Virus record (IMG/VR): IMGVR_UViG_3300047476_000713
Span: 1-25,467 of that record
Reading direction: 5' to 3' (one strand)
Source of the DNA: a virus
DNA length: 25,467 nucleotides
Position 1 is the first letter of the stretch. Each line of letters opens with the position of its first letter. Shown here one piece after another: positions 7,465 through 15,009 of the stretch. A model generated the notes under the pieces. The model did not search any database. It saw only the letters and a program-made list of their open reading frames with translations, and was not told the DNA's origin. A program made the translations under genes and the position numbers.

Positions 7465-8196
7465 ATGAAAGACGCACTATTAGACATCGTACAACACACA
7501 CATAATCTCGGTGTTATCGATCTAGTTAAAATTACAGGCACAGACAAAGAGACTACCATTAATGCAATTGCAGAAGACCGTAGTGTTATTTTAGATGCTG
7601 TATTCCATAATCCTGTTGCTGACTTTGTTGGCGTGTTTGGTATGCCTAACCTGAGCAAACTAAACACAATTCTCAATCTTCCGGTTTATCAAGAAGATGC
7701 ACAATTAACAATTAACCGTCAAGTTAATAACGGTGTTAGCGAGCCTGCTGGCATTCATTTTGAAACTAAGGCAGGCGACTTTAAAAACGACTACCGTTTT
7801 ATGGGCACCGGTGTTGTTAATGAAAAAGTTAAGGCAGTCAAGTTCAAAGGCGTCAAGTGGGGTGTTGAGTTTGAACCTAGCGTTCTAGGCATTCAGCGTT
7901 TTGCTTATCAGTGTCAAGCTAACAGCGAAGAAACTACATTCATTGCAAAAACCGAAGGTACTGACCTAAAGTTTTATTTTGGTGACAGTAGCAGTCACGC
8001 AGGTAACTTTGTATTTGTTAGCGGTATTAGTGGATCAGTTACTAAAGCATGGAACTGGCCTATCAGTGTTGTTAAGAGCATCTTAGGTCTACCCGGCGAT
8101 AAGCTCATGAGATTTAGCGACGACGGTGCCGCACAGATTACTGTTGACAGCGGTGTTGCAGTTTACAACTACACACTGCCTGCACAACAGAAATGA
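7465..8196 (+). CDS. 45: Sliding clamp, T4 gp45-like DNA polymerase processivity factor
   Basis: The product is 243 aa (T4 gp45 is 228). It is placed directly after the gp43-like polymerase, as expected for a replisome partner. The sequence has the clamp pattern of alternating short beta strands without catalytic motifs. It includes the first-domain element ADFVGVFGMPNLSKLNTILNLP (about 51-72). It also includes the C-terminal PGDKLMRFSDDGAAQITVDSGVAVYNYTLP segment, equivalent to the last gp45 strands. The protein would form a trimeric ring on DNA. In T4 the clamp also couples replication to gp55/gp33-dependent late transcription, which fits the TAAATA motifs in this window. AAGGA precedes the ATG. 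The assignment is by pattern and context. Confidence 0.75.
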   Translation: MKDALLDIVQHTHNLGVIDLVKITGTDKETTINAIAEDRSVILDAVFHNPVADFVGVFGMPNLSKLNTILNLPVYQEDAQLTINRQVNNGVSEPAGIHFETKAGDFKNDYRFMGTGVVNEKVKAVKFKGVKWGVEFEPSVLGIQRFAYQCQANSEETTFIAKTEGTDLKFYFGDSSSHAGNFVFVSGISGSVTKAWNWPISVVKSILGLPGDKLMRFSDDGAAQITVDSGVAVYNYTLPAQQK

Positions 8197-8537
8197 TTAA
8201 ACATATTGTGGCTGGACCCGGTGTCAGTGTAACCGGGTCTTTTAGTCCTCCGTATATTAGCCCAGGATCTCAGAGTGCTGGAATGGTAAGATACAATACT
8301 AGTACACAAAACGCAGAAGTATACGACGGCAATGCCTGGCTTACTATGAGCTCTAGCCCAAGTGTTTCGTTAAGCAACGACACAATAGAAGTCCTAGAAT
8401 GGGCAAGAAAAAAGATGCAGGAAGAACAAAAGTTGGAACAACTGATGCAACGGCATCCAGGACTTCGTGATACCCATGAAAAGTTTGAAATAATGAAAGC
8501 CTTGTGCAGTAAAGAAGAAGACAATGTCGCAAGATAA
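8193..8537 (+). CDS. Small structural-type phage protein
   Basis: The product is 114 aa, coupled to the clamp gene by an ATGA overlap. Residues 1-55 (HIVAGPGVSVTGSFSPPYISPGSQSAGMVRYNTSTQNAEVYDGNAWLTM) have the Gly/Ser-rich 'GMVRYN..T...EVYDG..W' repeat motif common in phage tail-fibre, head-decoration and virion proteins. Residues 62-110 form a charged helix (IEVLEWARKKMQEEQKLEQLM). Proteins with this two-part design are frequent in T4-like environmental phages, but their role is unknown. It overlaps the DpdA-like gene by 14 nt. Confidence 0.6.
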   Translation: MIKHIVAGPGVSVTGSFSPPYISPGSQSAGMVRYNTSTQNAEVYDGNAWLTMSSSPSVSLSNDTIEVLEWARKKMQEEQKLEQLMQRHPGLRDTHEKFEIMKALCSKEEDNVAR

Positions 8538-10065
8538 TTTAACAGCCAAACAACTAGACTATGCAGTTTTCTTACCCGCTATTAGCGGGTTTTATGCTAC
8601 ATTTATAGGCAAACAAAGAAACGAGCAGTATGTTGATCCAGCAAGATTTCCGCAAGGGCTAACAGACATGGAACAACTCAACTGGCTTAACAGCGGTAAG
8701 GGTTTGTTTCCCTATAAGTGGTCTTTGTACTCAGGCGGCCATGCTAACTTAGATCTCAACAAACAAGACTGGAGTGAAGACATGGTTCGTAATCGCGAAC
8801 CTGGCACCTTTATGTTAGGCGATTCTGGTGGATTCCAGATTGCCAAGGGTTTGTGGGAAGGCGATTGGAAAGCCAACAGCGGTTGTCCTAAGGCACAAAA
8901 GAAACGCGAACAAGTGTTGGCCTGGCTTGATGGTGTTGCCGACTACGGCATGATCCTTGATATTCCGACTTGGGTCATACATGACAAAAAGGCAAGTGCA
9001 GCCTGTCAAATTACTACACTACAAGAAGCTGTAGATGCTACCAAGTTCAATAACGAATACTTTATGAAACATCGCAAAGGGGTAGCCAATGGCGGTGCTC
9101 GTTTCTTAAATGTCTTGCAAGGCGATAACCATACTAGTGCCGAAGAGTGGTATCAGACTATGAAAGTTTACTGCGATCCTAACCAATTCCCAGATACGCA
9201 TTTTGATGGCTGGGCTATGGGTGGACAGAACATGTGCGATGTGCATCTTGTCTTAAAAAGATTGGTAGCGTTGCGTTATGATAACTTGTTGCAAGAAGGC
9301 CGTCACGATTGGATGCACTTTTTGGGTACAAGTAAACTAGAGTGGGCAGTTCTCTTAACTGTCATTCAACGAGCTGTGAGAAAATATGTTAATCCTGCTT
9401 TTACTATTTCCTTTGACTGTGCTAGTCCTTTTCTTGCTACTGCGAACGGCCAGGTCTACCACCACATCGACCTCCCGCACGACGAAAAGTGGTGCTACCG
9501 AATGAGTCCCAGTGTTGACGATAAAAAGTACTCAACAGATACAAGACAATATAGCGATGTAATCGTTAACGATGGATTTGTTAACCACTTTGACGAAAGT
9601 CCAATTAGTCGTATGCTCCAGATCAAAGATATTTGTATCTACAAACCCGGAGACCTGAATAAGATTGGTAAAGAAGGCAAGACTTCGTGGGACAGTTTTA
9701 GTTACGCACTCTTAATGGGTCATAATGTTTGGACACATATTGAAGCAGTACAACGAGCCAACAGAGAGTTTGATGCAGGCTTCCATCCAGCAATGATGCG
9801 CCGCGACGGTGGCGATTATGTTTTGTTCGAAGACATCGTTGAACGAATCTTTGCGGCAAATACCAAGACCGAAGCTGAATCGATAATTGAACAATACAGT
9901 ACTTATTGGATGCAGATTGTAGGCACTCGCGGATTCAAAGGCAAGAAGACCATGAACGCTAACACTATGTTTAACAATCTTTTCGAAGTTGTTGACGGCA
10001 CTGATGAAGATAGTGTAGAATTTAGTGAGGAACGACTAGACGAACTCGAAAAGGAAGTTTCATGA
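8524..10065 (+). CDS. dpdA: DpdA-like transglycosylase (7-deazaguanine insertion into DNA), TGT superfamily
   Basis: The product is 513 aa. TGT-fold motifs are present: L-G-D100-S-G-G-F-Q (substrate-binding Asp and DSGGFQ loop), G229-W-A-M-G-G234 (equivalent to the TGT GLxxGG base-recognition loop), LGTSKLEWAVLL (about 256-272) and SF-D298-C-ASP (nucleophile region). DpdA proteins are TGT relatives that swap guanine in DNA for a 7-deazaguanine. FolE, QueD and QueE in this window can supply that substrate, which favours DNA over tRNA as the target. The canonical tRNA-TGT zinc site CxCx2C...H is not seen. About 150 C-terminal residues extend beyond the barrel motifs. It heads a run of overlapping genes ending in a glycosyltransferase. 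Confidence 0.8.
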   Translation: MSQDNLTAKQLDYAVFLPAISGFYATFIGKQRNEQYVDPARFPQGLTDMEQLNWLNSGKGLFPYKWSLYSGGHANLDLNKQDWSEDMVRNREPGTFMLGDSGGFQIAKGLWEGDWKANSGCPKAQKKREQVLAWLDGVADYGMILDIPTWVIHDKKASAACQITTLQEAVDATKFNNEYFMKHRKGVANGGARFLNVLQGDNHTSAEEWYQTMKVYCDPNQFPDTHFDGWAMGGQNMCDVHLVLKRLVALRYDNLLQEGRHDWMHFLGTSKLEWAVLLTVIQRAVRKYVNPAFTISFDCASPFLATANGQVYHHIDLPHDEKWCYRMSPSVDDKKYSTDTRQYSDVIVNDGFVNHFDESPISRMLQIKDICIYKPGDLNKIGKEGKTSWDSFSYALLMGHNVWTHIEAVQRANREFDAGFHPAMMRRDGGDYVLFEDIVERIFAANTKTEAESIIEQYSTYWMQIVGTRGFKGKKTMNANTMFNNLFEVVDGTDEDSVEFSEERLDELEKEVS

Positions 10066-10400
10066 CAATTTGGACAGTTAAGCCCATTAACGAAGCACCA
10101 GAAATTGAACTCGAACAATGGCAAATAATTGAAGCAAGGAGTCCTTACTGGGATGGCGTTACTAGACACTTTGTTGGGTATAATATCACCGACTGCGAAG
10201 GAAGAGTCAGTAGTGCCATTACACAATTTGACGAAACTAAGATGCAAGGTATTACTCGCAGTGGACGAGTCTACAAATTAGTAGGAAAACCAAATTGGAA
10301 TAAAGATGCCGAATATGTTTGGTGTCGTTGGTGCAGTATTAATCATGTTGAAGATCAACAAAACATAACCAAGGAATTTACAGATGGACAGAAATCCTAA
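10062..10400 (+). CDS. Conserved-type hypothetical protein in the dpdA unit
   Basis: The product is 112 aa, starting at the ATGA overlap with dpdA. Recognisable conserved-looking elements are RHFVGYNITDCEGRVSSAI (about 35-54), TRSGRVYKLVG (about 65-76) and AEYVWCRWCSINHV (about 83-97). The pattern of a GRVSS strand, a SGRxYxLxG strand and a YVWxxW strand suggests a small beta fold that I have seen in other phage and bacterial hypotheticals. Function is unknown. It overlaps the next gene by 17 nt. The tight coupling to dpdA makes a role in the modification pathway possible. Confidence 0.6.
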   Translation: MTIWTVKPINEAPEIELEQWQIIEARSPYWDGVTRHFVGYNITDCEGRVSSAITQFDETKMQGITRSGRVYKLVGKPNWNKDAEYVWCRWCSINHVEDQQNITKEFTDGQKS

Positions 10401-10890
10401 ATCTGGAACTCAATTTTTTACAGGAATTGAAGTCGAACACACTCCTGCACATGGACTAGGCACACTGTTTGTCGTAGGAGTGCAGTCTGTTGACGACATC
10501 GCTCAACATCTAAATGGATCAAGACATATCTATTTTGGTGCTAACATGAGCTTTCCTAAATTATCAATTAATGATTCTCAAGGTTGGAGTCCTTGGGAAT
10601 CCATGGTTAAGCATTTTCTCGATCTTGATTATTTGTGTACATTAGATATCCCAGTCGAATGCGCGGAGGGGCTGTTAGAAAGCGGACTTACTGAATATCA
10701 TAACTTTATACCAATGATTTCGGTGAAACTGCCCTATATACAACAGCTAGGTTATAATGCTACAATCAAGCTAGACGACAAAGGTTTCCGTGCTACTAAC
10801 CCCGGCGTCTGGTGTCATAGTGTTCACGCACTACAAGACAGACAAGTTTTTACTCCCTGGCACTACTACGAAGAAGATAGAGAAATATAA
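10384..10890 (+). CDS. Conserved-type phage protein of unknown function in the dpdA unit
   Basis: The product is 168 aa. Highly ordered segments look conserved: QFFTGIEVEHTPAHGLGTLFVVG (10-32), SRHIYFGANMSFPK (46-59), LCTLDIPVECAEGLLESGL (about 79-97), FIPMISVKLPYIQQLGYNATIKLDD (about 103-127) and ATNPGVWCHSVHAL (about 132-145). A soluble alpha/beta enzyme is plausible, but no named catalytic signature is visible. In particular it has no QueC-type SGGxDS P-loop. It overlaps the previous gene by 17 nt and the next by TAATG, so it is co-translated with the dpdA group. Confidence 0.6.
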   Translation: MDRNPKSGTQFFTGIEVEHTPAHGLGTLFVVGVQSVDDIAQHLNGSRHIYFGANMSFPKLSINDSQGWSPWESMVKHFLDLDYLCTLDIPVECAEGLLESGLTEYHNFIPMISVKLPYIQQLGYNATIKLDDKGFRATNPGVWCHSVHALQDRQVFTPWHYYEEDREI

Positions 10891-11342
10891 TGGAACAAAG
10901 AAACCAAGCACTTGCTGAACGACGACAGCAAATTAAACATCATGCAAAGCGTATGATTTTTGTAACCTTTCAGAAGGAAGGTATCCACATGTATCCAGCG
11001 GCGGCAACTGATCCTGCACTAAAAACAGGTGACCAGTATGATGTTAGCTTTTTAGGAACTCCACATCGTCACATCTTTCATTTTAATGTGGCGATCGAAG
11101 TATTTCACAACGACAGGGATATTGAGTTTATTCAATTCAAGCGTTGGCTAGAAAATCTCTATGCTGGCGGTACACTCGAATTGAATTACAAGAGTTGTGA
11201 AATGATTAGCGACGATCTCTATGAGCAAATTGCTAGTCGATATCCCGATCGTGACATCGAAATCACTGTCAGCGAAGACGGAGAAAACGGTGCTACAATT
11301 TATTACAACACCACAAGACCTTATCAACAACTAGCCATTTAA
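10890..11342 (+). CDS. Conserved-type phage protein of unknown function in the dpdA unit
   Basis: The product is 150 aa from a TAATG overlap. The central block RHIFHFNVAIEVFHNDRDIEFIQFKRWLENLY (about 60-91), followed by TLELNYKSCEMISDDLYEQIASRYPDR, looks like a conserved alpha/beta domain. SEDGENGATI lies near the C-terminus. I recall similar sequences in T4-like environmental phages but know no function. It is three genes downstream of dpdA in a string of overlapping genes, and is followed after 15 nt by the next gene. Confidence 0.6.
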   Translation: MEQRNQALAERRQQIKHHAKRMIFVTFQKEGIHMYPAAATDPALKTGDQYDVSFLGTPHRHIFHFNVAIEVFHNDRDIEFIQFKRWLENLYAGGTLELNYKSCEMISDDLYEQIASRYPDRDIEITVSEDGENGATIYYNTTRPYQQLAI

Positions 11343-11357
11343 AAGGAAGAATTAAAC

Positions 11358-11606
11358 ATGGCCAAAGATTTTAAAAAGTATCTCGTTATGAAGCCCGAAG
11401 TTACTCGTATCTTCGACGAGCTAGACCGTTACCGTCAATTTTGTGTGGATTACGGTTTCCCTTTTAACGAGGCACATCTGGGTAACGACTACAGTCCCTA
11501 TGGCGACTATAAGCGTTGGCAAAACGGAAAGAATCCTCGAGACAACTGGGGGTGGATGATCCGTCAAGGACACAAATATTACACAGGCAACAAACACAAT
11601 GCGTAA
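11358..11606 (+). CDS. Small hypothetical protein
   Basis: The product is 82 aa, preceded by AAAAGGAAG about 9 nt before the ATG. It is basic and aromatic-rich (YRQFCVDYGFPFNEAHLGNDYSPYGDYKRWQNGK, residues about 25-58, then WGWMIRQGHKYY). It has no membrane segment and no named motif. Its last 8 nt overlap the glycosyltransferase start, so the two are probably co-translated. Function unknown. Confidence 0.6.
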   Translation: MAKDFKKYLVMKPEVTRIFDELDRYRQFCVDYGFPFNEAHLGNDYSPYGDYKRWQNGKNPRDNWGWMIRQGHKYYTGNKHNA

Positions 11607-12804
11607 ACTATTTTATATGGGCCTTGAGCCCTATAAAGCCCGCTATACACTACAATTACAAGAGTGGAATCGTGCTGTCTTTGAGCGCAGAGGTATCAAC
11701 TATGTAATTGTACCAGGAGAGACACTAAGTAACGATCAAGCCATTGTTACAGGACAAGTACTAGATGCACACGGTCGTACTTACTTTGGCATGAGCCAAC
11801 TTATGAATCTCGTGCGTATAATGAAAGCAGGAGAGTGCACCAATGAAGATATTGTCTATTTTGAAGACATGTTCCAACCGGGCATCGAGAGCTTACCTTA
11901 TATCATTAATCAAGTACCTGCCTCTATGCGCCCTCGCATTTTTGTTCGGTGTCTTGCTCAAAGCATTGACCCTGACGATTTTGTTCATGTATGGGGTATG
12001 TCAAAGTGGATGGGTCTCTATGAAAAGATGGTGGACTCGTTCGTAGACGGCGTACTAGCTAGCAATGAAGAAATGGTCATGCACATGAAGATTGCAGGCT
12101 GGGAAGCCCCAATCTATAATATCAGCGGCTTGGCATTTGGCAAAGACGAAGTCCAAGGTCGCGTTGAAAATCAAATCAAACCTTTTAAAGAGCGAGCATA
12201 TCGTGTAGGCTTTGCGGCTCGTTGGGATCAAGAAAAGCAACCTGAGTTTTTCATGGACCTGATTGAAGCATACAATACACTACGCGACAATACCAAACGA
12301 ATCTACGAAATTGAACTTCCCAAAGTTGAGTTTGCAGTATTCAGCGGTAGCAAGCTCAAAAGTAACAACGACAGTTACATGCAACGCACTAGAGACATGC
12401 AAGCTCGAGGACTGCTAACCGTGCACGAGGATCTAGAAAAAAATGAGTATTATCATCTTCTTAATGATACTAGGGTATTGTTCAATTGCGCTCTTCAAGA
12501 CTGGGTATCAAATACCGTTTCGGAAGCTGATGCTCTTGGTTGCAATGTACTATATCCTGCTTATCGTAGCTTCCCTGAGACTTTCGCCAATGATGCAGAG
12601 CGTTTATATGTACCTTGGAGTATAAACGATGCCATTGATAAACTAATTGCTTTGCTTAAAGAGCCACATAAGAACATGGGTAAGATCAGTGATTGGACCG
12701 ACGGCACAATTGATCGTATTTGTGACATTCTTGAAGGCAAAGGCGAGCAATGGCGGCGTATGAGTGTTGACTATAGAAAACACACAGCACCTGCTAAATA
12801 TTAA
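11599..12804 (+). CDS. Glycosyltransferase, GT-B fold (group 1 type)
   Basis: The product is 401 aa. The C-terminal half has the GT-B nucleotide-sugar domain: RVGFAARWDQEKQPEFFMDLI (about 197-217, the strand-helix after the interdomain linker) and VSNTVSE309ADALGCNVLYP, where the Glu corresponds to the donor-binding acidic residue of group 1 transferases. The N-terminal half supplies an acceptor domain (YMGLEPYKARYTLQLQEWNRAVFERRGI). Acceptor and donor cannot be read from sequence. Being the last large member of the overlapping dpdA run, it might glycosylate a modified base. Surface-polysaccharide or virion glycosylation are alternatives. A GalE homologue lies just downstream and could supply UDP-galactose. 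Confidence 0.75.
   Translation: MRKLFYMGLEPYKARYTLQLQEWNRAVFERRGINYVIVPGETLSNDQAIVTGQVLDAHGRTYFGMSQLMNLVRIMKAGECTNEDIVYFEDMFQPGIESLPYIINQVPASMRPRIFVRCLAQSIDPDDFVHVWGMSKWMGLYEKMVDSFVDGVLASNEEMVMHMKIAGWEAPIYNISGLAFGKDEVQGRVENQIKPFKERAYRVGFAARWDQEKQPEFFMDLIEAYNTLRDNTKRIYEIELPKVEFAVFSGSKLKSNNDSYMQRTRDMQARGLLTVHEDLEKNEYYHLLNDTRVLFNCALQDWVSNTVSEADALGCNVLYPAYRSFPETFANDAERLYVPWSINDAIDKLIALLKEPHKNMGKISDWTDGTIDRICDILEGKGEQWRRMSVDYRKHTAPAKY
12794..12800 (+). promoter_or_regulatory. TAAATA late-promoter-like motif
   Basis: CTAAATA overlaps the last codons of the glycosyltransferase, 19 nt before the ATG of the exported His-rich protein. It resembles T4-type late promoters, but its coding overlap lowers confidence. 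Confidence 0.25.
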
Positions 12805-12819
12805 TAAAGGATCGGTACC

Positions 12820-13137
12820 ATGTTGAAAAGATTATATCTCATTATAGGATTTGTGTTTTTAGCAATGGTACTGCCTGCACAGGCCCAACATCGAGGTCAT
12901 CATAGACATCACCACCATCATGGTGGTCATCACAATTGGGTAGTCCCTGCAATTATTAGTGGTGCTATTGTTTATGGAATGACTAGACCTAGTACATCCC
13001 CGCCGCCTGTTGTTTACCAAAGCAATCCTCCAATTGTTCTACAGCCAGGACAGCAGATAGTCTGTGCCAGGCCGCAACAGGTTTTTAACTCTATTACTGG
13101 GATGTACGAAATACGGCAAGAGTGTTGGGTACAATAA
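12820..13137 (+). CDS. Exported His-rich protein with signal peptide
   Basis: The product is 105 aa. It has a classical Sec signal: MLKR, a hydrophobic core (LYLIIGFVFLAMVL) and a P-A-Q-A cleavage site at about residues 20-23. A histidine-rich tract follows (about 12 His in residues 24-39). A short hydrophobic Gly-containing segment comes next (WVVPAIISGAIVYGM), then a Pro-rich stretch and a C-terminal region with two Cys. It probably acts in the periplasm or envelope and could bind Ni, Zn or Cu. It resembles bacterial exported hypotheticals more than phage morphogenesis proteins, so host acquisition is possible. AAAGGA precedes the start, and a strong terminator lies directly downstream. Confidence 0.7.
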   Translation: MLKRLYLIIGFVFLAMVLPAQAQHRGHHRHHHHHGGHHNWVVPAIISGAIVYGMTRPSTSPPPVVYQSNPPIVLQPGQQIVCARPQQVFNSITGMYEIRQECWVQ

Positions 13138-13141
13138 TATG

Positions 13142-13165
13142 AGCAACCGCAAGGTTGCTTTTTTT
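13142..13165 (+). terminator. Rho-independent terminator
   Basis: AGCAACC (13142-13148), loop GCAA and GGTTGCT (13153-13159) form a perfect 7-bp stem with a GNRA loop. It is followed by a run of T to 13165, ending the dpdA-to-His-rich-protein unit. Confidence 0.85.
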
Positions 13166-13183
13166 ATTCCAATCTGTTAAACT
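13155..13183 (+). promoter_or_regulatory. Sigma70-type promoter of galE, predicted leaderless
   Basis: TTGCTT (13155-13160) and TAAACT (13178-13183) have a 17-bp spacer. The -35 overlaps the terminator stem. The -10 ends 6 nt before the galE ATG, so transcription would start at the A of the ATG. Confidence 0.4.
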
Positions 13184-13189
13184 AATTAG

Positions 13190-14170
13190 ATGAAAAAACG
13201 AGTAATTATTACTGGAGCCATGGGCTTCATTGGTAGCCACACCGCCAAAGTTTTTAAAGAAGCAGGGTACAATGTTATTGGTATAGATCACAAAGCAACT
13301 ATACCCGAGGCCGCACATTTTTTGGATCAATGGCTCCAAGATGATTTTGCAGATATGGCTGCTGCCGCGGCAAGAATTAATCAAGTTGATGCCATAATTC
13401 ATTGTGCGGGTACTAGCCTTGTTGGTCCTAGTATTGCTGATCCTTATACTTACTACTGGAATAATGCCAGCAAGACCAATCAAATGTTGGAGGGGCTACG
13501 CCAACAAAACTGGCCCTGTAAGATTGTTTTTAGTAGCAGTGCCGCAACCTACGGCGTTCCTGATTCTAATCGACAGTTGATAGAAACTGATCTACAAAAT
13601 CCCATTAGCCCTTATGGTCAAAGCAAACTGTTCTGCGAACGCATTATACAGGACCATTGCCGTGCACACGGATTTAAAGGTATTGCTTTGAGATACTTTA
13701 ATGCCTGTGGTTGCGATGCAGACGGAAAACTTGGGCATGTTGTTGAAGATACACACATGATACCTAGAGTGCTCAGTGCATACCGTCGTGGTGAAATGTT
13801 TACCCTTTACGGCAACGATTACAATACACCAGATGGTTCGTGCATTCGTGATTACCTACATGTAACCGATATTGCACTAGCACACCTTGAATCTGTTTGC
13901 CTGGCTGAGTCCATGGAGGCAAACGAATTCAGAGCCTACAACTTGGGTACCGGACAAGGTAAAAGCAATAAAGAAATTATCTGGGCCTGCAATTGGGCAG
14001 TAAGAGAAAAGATTAACTTTACCGTTGGCCCAAGACGCATCGGTGATCCAGATTACTTAGTTGCCAACAGCGACCTATTTCAACAAGATACTAGCTGGCA
14101 CCCTATTAATAGCGATATCGAAAACATTGTTGCTACCGCTTGGGCCTGGGAGCGTAAACACGGGTCTTAA
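13190..14170 (+). CDS. galE: UDP-glucose 4-epimerase-like SDR enzyme
   Basis: The product is 326 aa (typical GalE about 338), an extended short-chain dehydrogenase. The NAD-binding loop is G9-A-M-G-F-I-G15. The catalytic set is S117 region (SSSAATYG, 115-122), Y142 and K146 (YGQSK). GalE family markers are RYFNACG and TPDGSCIRDYLHVTDIA. It would interconvert UDP-glucose and UDP-galactose (or the GlcNAc/GalNAc pair) in the cytoplasm. It could feed the glycosyltransferase upstream, although a terminator separates the two. No Shine-Dalgarno site lies before the ATG, and the start sits 6 nt after a -10 box, predicting a leaderless message. Confidence 0.85.
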   Translation: MKKRVIITGAMGFIGSHTAKVFKEAGYNVIGIDHKATIPEAAHFLDQWLQDDFADMAAAAARINQVDAIIHCAGTSLVGPSIADPYTYYWNNASKTNQMLEGLRQQNWPCKIVFSSSAATYGVPDSNRQLIETDLQNPISPYGQSKLFCERIIQDHCRAHGFKGIALRYFNACGCDADGKLGHVVEDTHMIPRVLSAYRRGEMFTLYGNDYNTPDGSCIRDYLHVTDIALAHLESVCLAESMEANEFRAYNLGTGQGKSNKEIIWACNWAVREKINFTVGPRRIGDPDYLVANSDLFQQDTSWHPINSDIENIVATAWAWERKHGS

Positions 14171-14174
14171 TACC

Positions 14175-14203
14175 TTGACTTTACAATCTAAATACATTAC
14201 AAT
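14175..14203 (+). promoter_or_regulatory. Sigma70-type promoter of folE
   Basis: TTGACT (14175-14180) and TACAAT (14198-14203) have a 17-bp spacer. CTAAATA (14188-14194) lies within the spacer, as at the clamp promoter. Confidence 0.6.
14188..14194 (+). promoter_or_regulatory. TAAATA late-promoter-like motif
   Basis: CTAAATA, T4-late-like, nested in the sigma70 promoter spacer upstream of folE. Confidence 0.3.
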
Positions 14204-14209
14204 TTAAAA

Positions 14210-14229
14210 TATAGTCATCCACGACTATA
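14210..14229 (+). promoter_or_regulatory. Hairpin in the folE leader
   Basis: TATAGTC (14210-14216) and GACTATA (14223-14229) form a perfect 7-bp stem with a 6-nt loop, just upstream of the CGGAG ribosome site. It may stabilise the mRNA or tune initiation. No known riboswitch consensus is seen. Confidence 0.4.
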
Positions 14230-14246
14230 ACTCGGAGAAAACTAAA

Positions 14247-14993
14247 ATGACAAATAAAAAAGAAACAGGATTAGACGCCATGGCCGGCGACGGCGGTTAC
14301 AAAGAAGCATATCTTGCAGACATACTTCGTACAAAAATGAAACGCGACGGAAAAAGGTTTTGGGCCGGAGACAACATCAGCGATTATGTCAACGAAGATA
14401 TGAAAGATATCTTGATTGTTGAGGCCACAGAAGCATTTGAAAAAGTGCTAGACACACTACTCATTGATCGAGAAACTGACCCTAACAGTAAAGGCACTGC
14501 CCGGCGTTTGGCTAAAATGTACTTTAACGAAATCATGGCAGGGCGCTATGAAACACCGCCCGACTGCACAGCATTCCCTAATGACAGCGAAGACCGCTAC
14601 GAAGGTATGTTGGTTGTACGCAGTGAACTACGCAGTATGTGTAGTCATCACCATCAACCTGTTAGTGGTGTTGCCTATATTGGCATCATTGCCGCAGAAA
14701 AACTTATTGGTTTAAGTAAATACACAAGGATAGCCCAATGGTGTGCCCGTCGTGGAACACTACAGGAAGAGCTTTGTGTAGTAATCGCTGATGCAATTAT
14801 GAAGGCCACTGGGTCCAAGGATGTTGGCGTGTATATCCAAGCCACACACGGTTGTTGCGAAAATCGAGGCATTATGGCTCACAGCAGTCTTACACAAACC
14901 ACTGTACTACACGGTGCATTCAAAACCGACCCAAGTGTTAAAAAGGAGTTTATGGATAATATTAAACTTCAGCAAGATTGGGCACCACGATAA
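14247..14993 (+). CDS. folE: GTP cyclohydrolase I
   Basis: The product is 248 aa. It opens the imidazole ring of GTP to give 7,8-dihydroneopterin triphosphate, the first step to both folate and 7-deazaguanines. Zinc ligands are visible as C132-S-H-H135 and C203 in H201-G-C-C. Family motifs LIGLSKYTRIAQWCARR (about 153-169), LQEELCVVIADAI and CCENRGI follow in the right order. This is the canonical type IA enzyme with an extra N-terminal segment of about 40 residues. It has its own promoter, a leader hairpin and a CGGAG site. With QueD and QueE downstream, the likely purpose is 7-deazaguanine synthesis for DpdA rather than folate. Confidence 0.92.
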   Translation: MTNKKETGLDAMAGDGGYKEAYLADILRTKMKRDGKRFWAGDNISDYVNEDMKDILIVEATEAFEKVLDTLLIDRETDPNSKGTARRLAKMYFNEIMAGRYETPPDCTAFPNDSEDRYEGMLVVRSELRSMCSHHHQPVSGVAYIGIIAAEKLIGLSKYTRIAQWCARRGTLQEELCVVIADAIMKATGSKDVGVYIQATHGCCENRGIMAHSSLTQTTVLHGAFKTDPSVKKEFMDNIKLQQDWAPR

Positions 14994-15009
14994 TCAAGGA
15001 GATTAAATT

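Noticed and set aside
8524-10065. Host-type tRNA-guanine transglycosylase
   Set aside because: The CxCx2C...H zinc site of tRNA TGT is missing and the context of FolE/QueD/QueE in a phage favours a DpdA role, though this is not proof.
10384-10890. QueC homologue
   Set aside because: No SGGxDS P-loop or zinc cysteines; the protein is a different, unidentified family.
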